A DNA stretch of 64,000 nucleotides from Anodontia alba. Its lineage: Eukaryota; Mollusca; Bivalvia; Lucinida; Lucinidae. Location: positions 78,637,869 to 78,701,868 of the forward strand of contig OZ024828.1 of assembly GCA_964016985.1 (NCBI GenBank), given 5' to 3'. A program made the translations under genes and the position numbers. How positions within the stretch are numbered: position 1 is the first letter of the stretch; each line of letters starts with the position of its first letter. This document shows positions 10,901 through 20,818 of this stretch, in pieces. The notes below the pieces were generated by a model, which worked only from the letters and a program-made list of their open reading frames with translations, did not search any database and was not told the origin of the DNA.

Positions 10901-13900
10901 GTCCGATGCTTTACCACTGCACCACAGTGCTCCACATTTTTTCTCCAGTTCTGCATAAAAACATATGTTGTGGGTACTCATAGGAAGCTTCTCTGCAAGG
11001 TGCTTCTAATGAGTACCCACAACATATGTTTTTATGCAGAAATGAGAAAAATTATCCCAGAATTATCACAAAATACTCCTCCTTAACAATTCCTCTGGAC
11101 TAACAGTGAATGAGTAATGTGTTTTAATATTTAGGGTCAACACTGTATGCTTACCTAAATGATATATAATCATCATCATTAGAAAATGTGAGAACTCTTT
11201 TACTGTCATCTTTCGGCACAGGAAAAAGGTACTTGAGAATATTTTTAACCTGTAAAATGAAAATGAATGTGTCGGCTGAGAACTGCTATAACAAAATAAA
11301 CAATTTTTCAATACACAAGCAGGTAACAAAGTTAAGCCTCATAAATCCAATCTGGCCAATGACTTTGCTCTAAACTTTCACACAACAGAAAGTTTTTTGA
11401 ACTAATGGTCCTGATAATTTTGGTGACAATTTAGATTTTTTTTATACACTAAAACATTTCTCATGGGAACTATTTTTTTGCACCCAAGCATAAAATGTCT
11501 TTGTACCAAAACATATCTAAACACGAGTACTTTTTTATTATTTTACATCAGAACACAGTATTCTCTCTCTGTCTCTCTTTTGCACCAAATCATATCTTAT
11601 GCATGCTCATTTGAATTGCTTCACTGTGGCAATTCCAATACAAACCCACAAGATACGGTTTGATGCAAAAATGATAAAAATCTGCCCTTTATGAGCATAT
11701 ATAGTGAACAAAAAAAAAATAATCCTGAGTAGACTGTGCATAAATGCAGATAAGAAAATGTGATTTGATTTATCCCAGGGCAACCATGGATAATTACTGA
11801 ATACACAGTTGTCAAAAGCTTGGTCAGCTTAACAAAGCTGTTATATTAAAGAGTTTGTTAGGGAGGTGTATTTGAAAATAGTTCTGGGATAATTTTCTCA
11901 ATTTCTCCATAAGCATATGTTGTGGGTACCCATCAGAAGTACCCACAACATATGTTTTTATGGAGAAATAAATAAATTATCCAAAAATTATCACCAAATA
12001 TTCCTCCTTAAAAAGTCTTCTAATCTTTTCATGTAGAGTATACAGAGGATCTTACACGAGTGGTAATTTCATATGAAATTTATGATATGAGCCTTTGGCG
12101 AGTTTCATAAATTTCATATGAAATTACCACGAGTGTAAGATTAAAGATTCTGTTTATCATATGACAATTTAAAGTTGGATTTTATCGCCTATAAAGTTGA
12201 CAGTTGTTCAACAGAAAATGCATGGTTGACATGGACGTTATCATGACGTTACCCGTTCCCACCAAAGAGTTATGTAACGTGTGGTCATACGATTTTTATG
12301 ACATGATGTTATCCGCTAAATAACTGTGACGTCTTATGATAAATTGTATTACATACTGATAGAAATCTGAAAAATATTTACCAGAAGTAGTCTTAATCCT
12401 TACTATCTTGTTCTAAAATTAGAACGTTTATTTTACTACTTGCTGAAGTGGTTAACAACTGTTGGCTTAGTGGTAACAGTGTAGACCCAGATCAGACATC
12501 ACATTCTGTAGTGTCTGATCTGGGTCTACACTGTCTGCTCAGGCCTGTTTGACAGAAAACTGAGGGTAAATATGGTAGACAGAAATCCAGGACTACTTTT
12601 CTCAGGTAACTGTTTTCATAATGATCAGTTGGCTTATTCACAACATAATACTTTCCTGTCATATATTAACCCTTGTCCTGGTGAACCTAGATAAACCCTG
12701 CCTTTGCAAACAGTGTAGATCCAGATCAGTTGGCTTCTTCAGAAGCCAACTGATCTGGATCTGCACTGTTTACCATTAAGTATATGAATTTATGGCAATA
12801 ATCCAGATCAAGTAATCTGATTGGCTGAAAATTAGAAGTGGGCATGGCTTCTTAATTTATTCAGCAGAACATGGGTTAAGAGGAACTAATACACTTTCAG
12901 GGAGGCAGCTATCGAAATATTTTTGCCTCCCTTCTGAACCCTAAAAGGGAAAACATTTGCTCCAAACGGTCTATTCTAAAAGGAAAGAATTTGCTCCCCA
13001 TGGGAGCAAATTCTTTTCTTTTAGAATAGACCCATTTTCAGATGGGGCCTGGTGCACAGGAAAAGCAAAAATGAAATAAAAAAGTTGTCTCCCTTGTAAA
13101 AAATTGTGAACATACTACCAAGTGTATCCTGTTATATAGTAAGGAAAAAAGGTTGCTAACCCGGTTTCCTAATTTGGAGGAAAACTTGTTAAAAATTAGA
13201 TGTGGATAAGCCTCAGACATCTTGCCAACATCTGGGATATCATGTCTCATAATAACATTAGATAGGTTGAAATAAGCTGTTGGTCCATACGGCAGGTGAC
13301 ATACGATCAGACCATCTGTTAATAAAGAAGTGAGAGATAACAAATCTATTAAAGTACTAAAATGTAAGTTGGCTGGTTGGTTTGGAGTTTAATGGCCTAG
13401 TCAACATTATTAAGCTCATGTCAAGTCGGTCAGTTTGCCTATACACTTTGCCTGAAAAGGCTTAGTCTTCTTAGTTAACCAGTACTTGTGCACATTTTTC
13501 AGTCAGAAACTGACAACTGCCTTTCTTGCATCAGCAGAAGGGAGAGAATGACTGTAGAAAATACTTCATGATCAATCTCCACGAAAAAATGTTGCCTGAC
13601 CCAGTGGGGATCAAACCCGCAACCTCCTGATCACCAGTGGAATGCACATCCGACTGAGCCACCCATGCTGGCTATTAAAGTAAGAAAGGTATGAAATAGT
13701 TTTCTTATTTCTCCATGAATATATACATGTATGGTACCTCATTAGAATGGTCTTTGTAACACTATTTTATGTGATGTCACAACAGATCGGCTTGTAGAAA
13801 TAAGCAAATCACTAATATAGCTTAGTTTAACATCCATTTGTGGATGCTTGATAAAACAAGACCATATAACAAGATAAAAACAACTGTTTGTTTGTGTTGA

Positions 13901-16900
13901 GGTTTTACGACCCAGTCAACCCAATGGGGTCATGTCGAGCGTGGTCAGTTTACCTAACCACACGTTTACTGGGCAGGCTTAGTCCTCTAAGCGTTTAACC
14001 AGTATTGTGCACATTCTTTCACCAGAAACTGACAACTGCCCTTCTTGAATCAGCGGAAGGGAGAGAAATTCTCAGAGAATGACCGTAGAAAATATTTCAT
14101 GATCAATCTCCATGAAAGAATGTTGCCGACCTCGGTGGGGGGGGGGGGGGGGGGGGGTGTTGAATCTGCGACCTCCTGGTCTCAAGTCGGACGGCGCATC
14201 CAACTGAGCCACCGAGGCCGGCCCTAAAAACAATTGAGTCTCTTATCACTGGACACATTTGCCCAAGTCTATGGAAGGGAGTTAAGAATTAATACATCTT
14301 TAAGGCAGTTAACTCTGACATGGAAATATTTTATACTTTGCTCTTCAATGGCGGCTACTCTTATGTGTCTTTAAGAAAAGCCGCATTTTCAAAGGATTTA
14401 ACTAAAAAAGCAAATTACTGATGCAGAAGTTGTCTCCCTTTAAAATATGGTAGCAAAATTTCCGGGGCCCAGTTGTTCAAAGCCTCTTTAGCTTAAAGAG
14501 CTCATTAGTGGTCAAAATGTTAACTGTTCTAGTAAGTACAATATCTAATTCACAGGTATTTTTTGCTGAAAAAATATGAGTAGCTTTTGCAAATGCAAAA
14601 GCTACTCACATTTTTTTCAGCAAAAATTTTAGCTTATATGCCATATTTATGATCAGAGTTTTAACTAACGACATCGTTAGTTTTGAACAACTGGGCCCAG
14701 GTGTACCGTTTCACCTTAAAGAAACAACAAATTTGATCAAAAGTACAAGTTAGTATGAAAAAATGTATTTTACCAGGTACACCTCTGTGTTCATGTAACA
14801 AGATGAGATCTGTAACATCATTGGCTCGACAAGCATCTACCAACTGTTTAACCTCGTAGTTACCACGGTTTATTCTCTGGCTGTTTGGGAACATCAGTCT
14901 AATTTCCTGATAATAAATACATGTATACAGTCAAATCTGTCTTAACACTTAGCCAACAACAAATTAACACTTAGCAGATGACAAATTGATGATATTTTCT
15001 CTTATTTTTCTCAGAAAACAGGATACGACAGGAAATGTCAAATCCTATTTTCCGGAAAAAATACGAAAAATATTTGAAAATGACATGTGAAATTTTTGCC
15101 CAGCATGCTAAGTATTAAAGGCCACTTGTATTAAGCAATCACCTCAGTTAAGTGGACATATTTTTAATCACTCTGCAAATGAGGATAAATTTCTTTAAAG
15201 CAATCATGTTTTTGGCTTTCCCTTAGGTGCTTGTTTAACACAGGTTTTACTATATAACAGGGCCCAGTTGTTCAGAACTTAATAAAGTTGTTACCTAACA
15301 TGACGTTGAAATTTTTACCTTGAAATATGACAAATACATCGATATTTTTTGCTGAAAAAAATGTGAGCAGCTTTTGCATTTACTCACATTTTTGCAGCAA
15401 AAATTTCATATATTTGAAAATACCTTAGCTACAACAGTTAACAAGTTTATAAACTATAGCTGGTGACTTTTGTACAGGCTTTGCATTATAGGGTAAACAG
15501 GTTTTAAATTAGATCCATTTTGTATTCAATTTTTCTCAATACAATACAAATAAATGGTATTACTGATACAATATAAACATGTTTTTAAACAGTTTGATGT
15601 TAAAAAGATGCTGTGGGATCAGAAAGGAATGTATATTTTTCCAGATTGTTTCATGTAATAAAATGATAACTAGAAATGTGTGTTTGTAAAACACTATGCT
15701 CCCACCTGTATGCTTGTTCCTACAAAATTGTAAACTTGAAATAATTCACACAAAATTAATCTTTTTTTTTTTCAGAAATCAATCAGGTGTTCTACTCCTC
15801 AGCCTCAATAAATCTGCAAATATCAAATCCCTAGCAGGAATACTTTCTGAGATATCTTGCACAAATGGTAAAGTGTGACGAACGAATAAACAAACAGATG
15901 AACAAAACAAAAGCAATATGCACAGCCCCCTCAACATTTTTCAAATTTGGGCACTAAAAACTGAGTGATTCCAATAACAAACACTTACTCTTTAAAGGTG
16001 TCTATCAGACAACTTGCAGCAATCTCCTATTAATTACCTTTTTATCTAGAAAGAGACTCTGAAATGATGTAGGGGATTGTTTCACTGTACACTATTATGC
16101 AAGCACCTATTAATAAATAAAACTTAAAAACACACATACAAAAATACCTACCTTAGCAAACTGTTTAAGTTTTGAACTTGGGTCCCTAGAAGTAGTGACC
16201 ATTATCTTGGGATCTTCAACTCCTGCCCACTTATATTCATCATCTACATTAGTGGTCAACCCTTCAAAACATTATGAAAACACGCCTATGCAAATATATA
16301 GATTTCACCTCCAAAAACTAAAAAAAAATCAGATAAAAGCCCCGATATTTTTCATATTTCTGCTCAAAACATAGATTGTGGGTACTTGTTAGAACTGCCT
16401 CAGTGAGGCGGTTCTAACGAGTACCCACAATCTATGTTTTCGAGCAAAACTAAGAAAAATAATGTATACCTCTGTAAACTCCAGTTTTACTATATAAAAG
16501 TGGGGTTTAAGGGGGTCAACATTATATAGACATGTTTTCGTGATGACATGTAAAATTGTCCTAGTAAGACTGACACCAAGCTGATTATATTTTTTTCTTT
16601 CTCCATAAAAATGTAAGCTGCAGGTATTGATTCAAACTGCCGCAATGAGGTATTCAAATGAGTACTCACAACATTTATCTTTGTGGAGAAATAAGAAAAA
16701 TGGATTCATTTATTTGTTATTTGTACAGATACTGATCAGATGACGATTTTAACGTATGTCTCTTTCAACATTAAATGAATCAGTGGTATGATCAAGGAGT
16801 GATATAGGAAACTTGCATAGCTCTTGATAAGGCGCTTTTTTCAACCAAAAAGTATCTGTATTTTTCTTATTTCTCGACGAAAACATATGTTGTGGGTACT

Positions 16901-19900
16901 CATTAGAAGCGCCTCGCCGAGGCGCTTCTAATGAGCACCCACAATATATGTCTTCGTCTAGAAATAAGAAAACTATTTACCTGATACCCACTCTTATCTA
17001 GACCTATGGGAAAGACTTTGTGTAATGAAGCATGATACAGTCGTAAGCTGAATTTCACCTCTAGTGGGATTTGATCCAAAGTCAGGGCCATGTGGTGGTG
17101 TCTGATCCACGTCCGCCTGTCTGTTCCAATATGGTAAATACGGTATAGACTGTGTTGTAAGTTTATATCAAATAAAACATAGATTTTTTCTTACTTCTTC
17201 ATGCAAACATGTTGATGGTACCATTTCTCATGTGGTGGCTCCAAGTATTCTAAACTAATGAAATACATGTACCACTGTATACAATTATTATACAAGCATT
17301 TTTTAGGAAACAAGAGTCCTGTTACTATCGCAACATACCATCTGCTCCCTTGTCATCCCAGTCAAGTGTCTTCTGTACATCAAGGGCATCAGCTTGTAGA
17401 TCTGATGGTATTTGTGCATTATCTGGAAAACAGAAAATATATAGTATTATTTATCACAATTATTATTTGTAATAAGCCTTCCATGTTTTCTTTTAACTTT
17501 TAATTATCACTCTCTGGGCTAATTCAGCAGATGACAAATTGATGAAGTTTTTCATTATTTTCTCCAGAAAATAGGATCTGACATTTCATGCAAATTGTCA
17601 AAACCTGTTTTCCAGGAAAAACAAGAAAAACATTTCAAAATGTCATCTGCTGAAATTTTTACTCAGAGTGCTATGCATTATGGGTAGTAGACAACATTCT
17701 AAAAATGTTTGCTTTTGATATTCATGTAAACTGTCTGCTTGTTAGACCATTCACATGAAAGCTCAAGCCTTAGTTTCTTTGAAAAATTTATAAAAAATAT
17801 TTCAGAATGTCATCTATTGAATGGTGCCTTAAGGTTAACAAATATGGACAAAGGCCAGTACCTCTTTGTATGCTGAAGGTATATCAACACTTTGCATGCT
17901 GGGTAATTTTGCATGCTTTTTGGTCTTCTGAGGATTTTTTTTTTAATTAACTTTTTCAAAAAAATCTTCTTCAGAAGCCAACTGATCTGGATCTACACTG
18001 TTTGCAAAGGCAGGGTATATCCGGGTTCAGCAGGACAAGGGTTAAAGTGTTGTATGTTAAATTTTAATTAAGTGTGTTAATAATAAACAGTTTTGTAAAA
18101 GGTGACAATAACAAAGAAAGGTACTATAATCAGTTTTGCAAATGGTTAAGGGAGATAACAATCCACACTTTCCATATTTGTTCATTTCTCTTACCCACAT
18201 TAGTTCTTTCCCTACACAGAACTGGTCATCTCTTATCTGCACTGGTTAAAAGAGATAACAATTCTTTCCTTTTGCAAAATTGTATATCTCCAGTTCCAGT
18301 GGTATTTGTTTATCTCTCTTCCAAATATTGACCAACAGAAATATCAATTTCTATCTAAAAAAAAAACAACAACACTTTAATCCATTTGCAAAACATTTTA
18401 TAACCCATTTCTAAACCAATCAAAAGAAATGATTCAGTTTGCAAAACAGTTTATCCCCCTTTCCATTGGTGATTAAAAGAAGTGTTTTTTTTTCCCCCAT
18501 TTGCAAAACATCTACATAAGACAAATAAAATTCTTTCCATTTGCAAAATAGTTTTTCTCCTTTTTCTATAATAACAACTATTTCTTTCTACTTGCAACAC
18601 AGAAGCAGTTTAATTTTGGTCTGCAATGCTAATGCAGGTTCAGATATTTAGAGTAAACTCAGTATATTTTCTTTCAACCTTTCAAGTACAGTTGACTCTC
18701 GTTATCTCGACCTCGCTTATCTCAAATAACCGCTTATCTCGAAGTGAAAATCTGGTCCCTGCCTATACATGAAAACCTAACAACAGATGGAAAATATTGT
18801 AGAAAAGAGGAGAAATTGCTCAATATTTTCAATATATCTCTAACTTCAAAAGTCCATTTACCTATCAGTTTGTTAAATGTGGTTAATCAAATTATTTTTT
18901 CCTCAATTCTGCAAACCTGATATGTCGAACTACGGATATCTCGAAGTATTTCAGAGAGTCCCTTGGAATTCGAGATAACGAGAGTCGACTGTAATACCTT
19001 CAAGGGCATTTTTCAGTCGCTGTTTCTTTTCAAGAATTGTTCTTTCTCTGTCTTCTATTGATTTGCGATAGATATATTCTCTTCTAAGTCGGGCCTGTCG
19101 ACGAATCTTCAAATAAAGAAAATGACAATGCAATTGGAAATAAAATGCAGCTATGTAAAAATCCTGTGCATAAAGCATTTCATCACCCTTCCATCATCTT
19201 GATATCACTTAAATAATGTTAGAAGGGACATAGAACACCAAATCATCAACTACTAGAATTGTCTAGACTAGGGGTCCGGATCTCAACTGAAGGTCTGATA
19301 CTTGAATCCTGGCTTTGGACATTAGACGATCAGTGCATGAATCCTTGTCACTCCCAATTATGTATTGCTAGTTAAGTAAACTAAGGATGAAAAAGTGTGA
19401 CCAATGCAGTTCTCAAACCCGCAACCTGCTTGCAAGTCAGGTGCTCTACCAACTGAGCTAACCAGTCCTGCCAATCACCACATTAATTCCTCCTCTTTTT
19501 AACTTTTAAGTGCAAAGCATCAACTGAACATACTGTCAGTTTCTAGCCTCTACTTGCACTTAACAACACCAACCCTGTGGGTTATTCACGTTGGGCACCA
19601 TTTAAGTAAACTAAGGAGGAAAAAAGTGTGTCCGATGCAGGACTGGAACCTGCGATTGATTGTGTTGGGGTTTGACTACATGTCAACCCTTGTGGGTCAT
19701 TTTGTGTCGTCTCCCAGAGAGAGGGAGAAAAGAGATAGCAGAGGAAATGACAGAGAGAGGGATAGGGAAGAAAGAGAACAGGAATGAAAGTGAACAGAAG
19801 AAATAAAAACATCCCCCCTCTATCCTTACCTGTTACAAGGATAGCAGGCCTTACCCAACTGTAAGCTGATATCAGTTGGACGCCCCAGTGACGTAAGATA

Positions 19901-20431
19901 CATGACACCTTCACGGTTCCGAGATGTTTTGCCCCTAAACCATTTCCTTCCCTAGATGTTTCGGCCCCAAGACGTTTCGCTCCTGGTCGTTTTGCCCCCC
20001 TGGTCTTTTTTTTTTCCCCTAGTCGTTTGCCCCCTAAAACTTAAATAGATAAAGTTAATACATTAGGTAGTATAACGTCTTGTAGTACCATGACCCAGCT
20101 CATTTGCAATCATACAAATTTTACTATTCATTCAAAAACTGAAAGTTCAGCCAACTCAGCGTGAAATCAGTAATGGCAAAATAATGGCAAATTGAATAAA
20201 TAAATACCTGGCCCACAAAGCCTATGTTGCCATCGCTCACACAGTCACAAGAAATAGCATGGTGATGGCCATCTACTTCTTTCTGACATGCAATGCAGAA
20301 ATAAGACATTTTTCAGCTTTAGAATACTTCGATATTCATAAAATGACTTCAACAAAGATGAATGATATGCTCTGGTCTTTGGATGGGTCTAATATAGACC
20401 TGACGTAGGCATATGAAAGATTTACTGCCAT
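7977..20431 (-). CDS. IMP4: IMP4, U3 snoRNP Brix-domain protein (spliced)
   Basis: Component of the Mpp10-Imp3-Imp4 module of the small-subunit processome, which helps U3 snoRNA pair with pre-rRNA in the nucleolus. Minus-strand exons: 20431-20426, 19106-18998, 17422-17339, 16261-16152, 14906-14774, 13315-13161, 11249-11155, 8669-8593, 8086-7977 (TGA). All introns are GT-AG and phases agree at every junction. The product is about 292 residues against 291 recalled for human IMP4. Recognised blocks are RRQARLRREYIYRK at the N-terminus, VDDEYKWAGVEDPK, the Brix core (RDPSSKLKQFAK, HEHRGVPDG, LPYGPTAYFNL, VIMRHDIPD), YLFPVPKDDSKRV and ADVEWVYRPY near the C-terminus. The body exons are secure. The first exon (ATG GCA, with A at -3 and a GTAAAT donor) is inferred. 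No clear polyadenylation signal was found below 7977. Confidence 0.95.
8885..8990. repeat. Family G hairpin in IMP4's last intron-side region
   Basis: Inverted arms AGTATAGACCCTGATCAGAT and AGTCTGATCAGGTCTGCACT with a short loop, within the IMP4 intron between the exons at 11249-11155 and 8669-8593. Confidence 0.65.
9640..9790. repeat. Palindromic repeat
   Basis: ATTATTGACCATTGAGGTAT pairs with ATACCTCAATAGTCAATAAT, with inner pairs GAATACCATATTGAC / GTCAATATAGGTATTC around GGCAATAGCC. Probable MITE; termini are not defined. Confidence 0.7.
10318..10480. repeat. Family H hairpin (GCCCTGATCAGCCTGCA)
   Basis: GGCCCTGATCAGCCTGCA and CAGGCTGATCAGGGCC form a tight hairpin near 10320-10363. A second, weaker arm pair (CAGATCAGACTGCACA, GTGCACACTGATC) follows. 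Better copies of the same family are at 54946-55030 and 58465-58550. Confidence 0.65.
10540..10650. repeat. Family G hairpin
   Basis: AACAGTGTAGACCTTGGTCA...TGATCAGAGTGTACACTATT, an imperfect inverted pair within the IMP4 intron. Confidence 0.6.
10690..11095. mobile_element. MITE family D2 carrying a nested tRNA-derived SINE
   Basis: Outer arms GAGGAATTGTTTAGGAGGAG and CTCCTCCTTAACAATTCCTC are inverted, with an inner palindrome ACATATGTTGTGGGTACTCA / TGAGTACCCACAACATATG. Between the left arm and the palindrome, about 10725-10935, sits a minus-strand tRNA-like SINE. On its own strand it has GTGGTGCAGTGGTAAAGC (A box) and GGGTTCGATCC (B box), and a tail made of ATT repeats. Confidence 0.75.
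11577..11690. repeat. Family D palindrome, diverged
   Basis: ATCATATCTTATGCATGCTC...CAAACCCACAAGATACGG with a central GAATTGCTTCACTGTGGCAATTC hairpin, in the IMP4 intron. Confidence 0.6.
11850..12012. mobile_element. MITE family D2 copy
   Basis: Arms GTTAGGGAGGTGTATTTG and CAAATATTCCTCCTTAA are inverted; the inner palindrome is GCATATGTTGTGGGTACCCA / GTACCCACAACATATG. It shares its outer arms with the copy at 10690-11095. Confidence 0.75.
12045..12150. repeat. Palindromic repeat family I
   Basis: ATCTTACACGAGTGGTAATT pairs with AATTACCACGAGTGTAAGAT, and TTCATATGAAATTTATGA is repeated in inverse order. A relative is at 62455-62555. Confidence 0.8.
12460..12600. repeat. Family G hairpin, well preserved
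   Basis: ACAGTGTAGACCCAGATCAG and CTGATCTGGGTCTACACTGT are inverted arms around ACATCACATTCTGTAGTGT. Confidence 0.8.
12666..12879. mobile_element. PB-MITE copy (TTAA flanks)
   Basis: TTAACCCTTGTCCTGGTGAA at the left; CAGCAGAACATGGGTTAA at the right. Central palindrome CAGTTGGCTTCTTCAGAAGC. It is in the IMP4 intron between the exons at 14906-14774 / 13315-13161 and 11249-11155. Confidence 0.85.
12968..13032. repeat. Perfect-arm hairpin
   Basis: GGTCTATTCTAAAAGGAAAG and CTTTTCTTTTAGAATAGACC are inverted around TTTGCTCCCCATGGGAGCAAA, about 130 bp from an IMP4 exon. Confidence 0.8.
13376..13672 (-). mobile_element. SINE-A, diverged copy
   Basis: Tail-to-head order as in other minus copies, ending AGCCACCCATGCTGGC. 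B-box region GGGATCAAACCCGC on the plus strand. In an IMP4 intron. Confidence 0.8.
13877..14222 (-). mobile_element. SINE-A with internal poly-G expansion
   Basis: Full-length reverse copy from GTTTGTGTTGAGGTTTTACG to AGCCACCGAGGCCGGC. Near 14138-14157 the GGCGGGGGTT segment has become a run of about 20 G, and GAGAGAAATTCTCAGAGAATG shows a small insertion. Confidence 0.9.
14464..14699. mobile_element. Palindromic MITE family C
   Basis: Termini GGGCCCAGTTGTTCAAAGC and TTTTGAACAACTGGGCCC. The centre is GAGTAGCTTTTGCAAATGCA / AAAGCTACTC. This copy belongs to the same subfamily as the split copy around the OTU transposon (shared GATCATAAATATGGCATAT on the complement). Confidence 0.85.
14940..15118. 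repeat. Palindromic MITE family F
   Basis: AGCAGATGACAAATTGATGA at the left and AAATGACATGTGAAATTTTTGCCCAGC at the right are inverted relatives; the inner arms are CAGAAAACAGGATA / TATTTTCCGG. Confidence 0.55.
15260..15460. repeat. MITE family C, partial
   Basis: Begins GGGCCCAGTTGTTCAGAAC and keeps the central hairpin (TTTGCTGAAAAAAATGTGAG / CTCACATTTTTGCAGCAAA). The right terminus is eroded. Confidence 0.65.
16345..16460. repeat. Family D palindrome
   Basis: ATAGATTGTGGGTACTTGTT and CGAGTACCCACAATCTATGT around GCCTCAGTGAGGC, about 90 bp from an IMP4 exon. A near twin is at 62060-62165. Confidence 0.8.
16580..16710. repeat. Family D palindrome, diverged
   Basis: TTTCTCCATAAAAATGTAAG and ACATTTATCTTTGTGGAGAA are inverse arms with a degenerate centre. 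Confidence 0.6.
16855..17005. repeat. Family D palindrome
   Basis: AACATATGTTGTGGGTACTC against GAGCACCCACAATATATGTC, centre GCGCCTCGCCGAGGCGC (perfect). Confidence 0.8.
17510..17690. repeat. Palindromic MITE family F
   Basis: TCTGGGCTAATTCAGCAGAT and CATCTGCTGAAATTTTTACTCAGAG are the outer arms. Inside, TGACATTTCATGCAAATTGT survives on one arm only. Confidence 0.7.
17968..18045. repeat. Half PB-MITE
   Basis: Keeps the right half from CTTCAGAAGCCAACTGATCT to CAGCAGGACAAGGGTTAA. Confidence 0.75.
18046..18680. other. IMP4 intron sequence with TTTGCAAAA-type repeats
   Basis: Several irregular occurrences of CATTTGCAAAACA-like segments (18130, 18380, 18430, 18500, 18540) spaced 40-80 bp. A degenerate tandem origin is possible; no gene seen. 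Confidence 0.4.
18687..18993. mobile_element. Tc1/mariner-Tigger type MITE
   Basis: TA flanks and termini CAGTTGACTCTCGTTATCTC / GAGATAACGAGAGTCGACTG. Inner repeats such as CGCTTATCTCGAAGTGAAAA. The TA target is at 18992-18993 on the right, three bases from the GT of an IMP4 splice donor (18997-18996 on the minus strand). A fragment of the same family lies near 30900-31070. Confidence 0.8.
19370..19905 (-). mobile_element. Two tRNA-derived SINE pieces, one interrupting another
   Basis: At 19377-19472 (complement) a tRNA-like head has GTTAGCTCAGTTGGTAGAGC (A box) and GGGTTTGAGAACTGC (B box). A second head fragment (19600-19655) is broken by the 3' end of SINE-B (about 19656-19905). SINE-B carries a polypyrimidine-rich body and the end AAATGACCCACAAGGGTTGA. 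Further SINE-B copies are at 54073-54315 and 58657-58890. These are in IMP4 intron 1. Confidence 0.7.
19915..20035. repeat. Short tandem of GTTTCGCCCC-like units
   Basis: Repeated phrases GATGTTTTGCCCCTA, GATGTTTCGGCCCCA, GACGTTTCGCTCCTGGTCGT and GTTTTGCCCCC, about 20 bp apart. An inverted counterpart lies at 22330-22445. Confidence 0.65.
20207..20309 (-). pseudogene. Zinc-finger fragment of a transposase-like protein, frameshifted
   Basis: An ATG at 20309 opens MSYFCIACQKEVDGHHH followed by ISCD. After a one-base loss near 20245 the continuation LCERWQHRLCGPGI is in the next frame. Together these give a C-x2-C ... C-D-x-C-x2-W-x-H-x2-C pattern. This pattern resembles the N-terminal zinc-binding module I associate with FLYWCH/MULE-type transposon proteins in invertebrates; that link is from memory. 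It is a short relic in IMP4 intron 1. Confidence 0.5.
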
Positions 20432-20818
20432 TGTTCACTGACAATGTCAAAAGATCAACAGACCGATTTAATACACTATTTAAAACAGGTTAATGTACTA
20501 ACAAGATAATTAAAGTTGTTTGCTAAGAGCACGTTTTCACACCTCATTATTAATCACGTAAACAAGATGATTAACGGTATGGACCACAGCAGTAAGAACT
20601 TTTATTTTCAATTTTGATTAAAAAAAATGCAATGAATGCCGACATTTTTTTTTCTTTCTTTCATTGCTGTCTTCATTTTCCCGCATATTAAAATAATTAA
20701 AAAATATTATTATTAGATCATATTGTATTTTATTATTCATGATCTCTTTTGTTGATTAATAGAGAAGTCTCTCTCTCTCTCTCACACACACAACCACACA
20801 CAAATGCACCTTTAAACA

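Noticed and set aside
19582..19914. Coding frames with Arg/Glu-rich or Leu/Phe-rich products
   Set aside because: They arise from the purine/pyrimidine-biased body of SINE-B and recur wherever that SINE is inserted.
20124..20309. Cys-rich frame as the IMP4 first exon
   Set aside because: Its product does not match IMP4, and the Cys/His pattern belongs to a frameshifted transposon relic.
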